In this document: piece after piece, positions 5,839-6,184 of the stretch
Position numbering within the stretch: position 1 is the stretch's first letter
Layout of the letters: each line of letters begins with the position of its first letter
Assembly: GCA_024711415.1 (NCBI GenBank)
Contig: JANJSW010000182.1
Span: 1-6,184 of the forward strand
DNA from: Thermomonas sp.
Lineage (GTDB): Bacteria > Pseudomonadota > Gammaproteobacteria > Xanthomonadales > Xanthomonadaceae
Direction: 5' to 3'
Length of the DNA stretch: 6,184 nt
Program-made: the position numbers and the translations under genes
The notes under the pieces: generated by a model
Told to the model about the DNA's origin: nothing
Database searches by the model: none
Seen by the model: only the letters and a program-made list of their open reading frames with translations

Positions 5839-6184
5839 TCAGCCCTTGTAGGCGACCGAAACGATCTCGTACTCGCGGGTGCCGCCCGGCGCTTCGATGG
5901 TGATGGCGTCACCCTCGTTCTTGCCGATCAGCGCGCGCGCCACCGGCGAGGAGATGGCGATCAGCCCCTGCTTGATGTCGGCTTCGAGGTCGCCCACGAT
6001 CTGATAGGTCTTCTCCTCGTCGGTATCGCAGTCGACCAGCACCACGGTGGCGCCGAACACCACCTTGTCACCGGCGTCCAGCTTCGACACGTCGATGACC
6101 TGCGCGTGCGACAGCTCCGCCTCCAGCTGCTTGATGCGGCCTTCGATGAAGCCCTGCTGCTCGCGCGCGGCGTGGTATTCGGCG
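5839..6184 (-). CDS. greA: Transcription elongation factor GreA, 5' end off the window
   Basis: GreA enters the RNA polymerase secondary channel and stimulates cleavage of backtracked RNA, rescuing stalled elongation complexes. The visible 114 residues correspond to about residue 46 to the end of the 158-residue E. coli protein. They run from [20 protein letters not shown] (second helix of the coiled coil) through HAQVID into the C-terminal FKBP-like domain, with [27 protein letters not shown] and [13 protein letters not shown]. The coiled-coil tip with the acidic pair equivalent to Asp41 and Glu44 lies just beyond the right edge, so it cannot be checked. An internal GTG at 6090-6088 is not the start, because the frame continues with strong GreA homology to the window end. 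It is the first visible gene of the greA-rpfE-recJ operon. Confidence 0.98.
   Translation of the reverse strand, partial: AEYHAAREQQGFIEGRIKQLEAELSHAQVIDVSKLDAGDKVVFGATVVLVDCDTDEEKTYQIVGDLEADIKQGLIAISSPVARALIGKNEGDAITIEAPGGTREYEIVSVAYKG

Noticed and set aside
6088..6090. GTG at 6090 as the greA start
   Set aside because: The reading frame upstream continues with close GreA homology to the window edge, so the gene is cut off there.

Overview
This is a GC-rich, gene-dense stretch of a gammaproteobacterial chromosome. The gene content (prfB, a LytTR regulator of RpfD type, recJ, rpfE, greA) points to the order Xanthomonadales/Lysobacterales (Xanthomonas, Stenotrophomonas, Lysobacter and relatives). 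It looks like the distal end of the rpf cluster. In Xanthomonas that cluster carries the DSF quorum-sensing genes, but none of the DSF synthesis or sensing genes (rpfF, rpfB, rpfC, rpfG) lies in the window.

Layout, left to right: prfB (1-861, minus, 3' end off the left edge) with its programmed +1 frameshift; a 181-bp gap with a probable prfB promoter; rpfD (1043-1921, minus), a membrane-anchored LytTR DNA-binding protein; a 140-bp divergent intergenic region with tandem direct repeats and a candidate leaderless promoter; a multi-pass acyltransferase (2062-3273, plus), the only rightward gene; recJ (3218-4915, minus), overlapping the acyltransferase tail to tail by 56 bp; rpfE (4912-5835, minus); and greA (5839-6184, minus, 5' end off the right edge). 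greA, rpfE and recJ are separated by 3 nt and then a 4-nt ATGA overlap, so they almost certainly form one operon read greA to rpfE to recJ.

Three genes are core information-processing functions (translation termination, single-strand exonuclease repair, transcript cleavage). The other three (rpfD, the acyltransferase, rpfE) are lineage-specific and poorly understood. In E. coli the order recJ-prfB-lysS is contiguous. Here the divergent rpfD/acyltransferase pair separates recJ from prfB, which suggests a regulator and an envelope-modifying enzyme lodged in an old housekeeping block. I found no mobile elements, CRISPR arrays, tRNAs, rRNAs or convincing intrinsic terminators. I did not find a clearly new system. 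The best leads are the rpfD/acyltransferase pair with its repeat-containing intergenic region, the uncharacterised RpfE, and the slightly altered RF2 frameshift signal.
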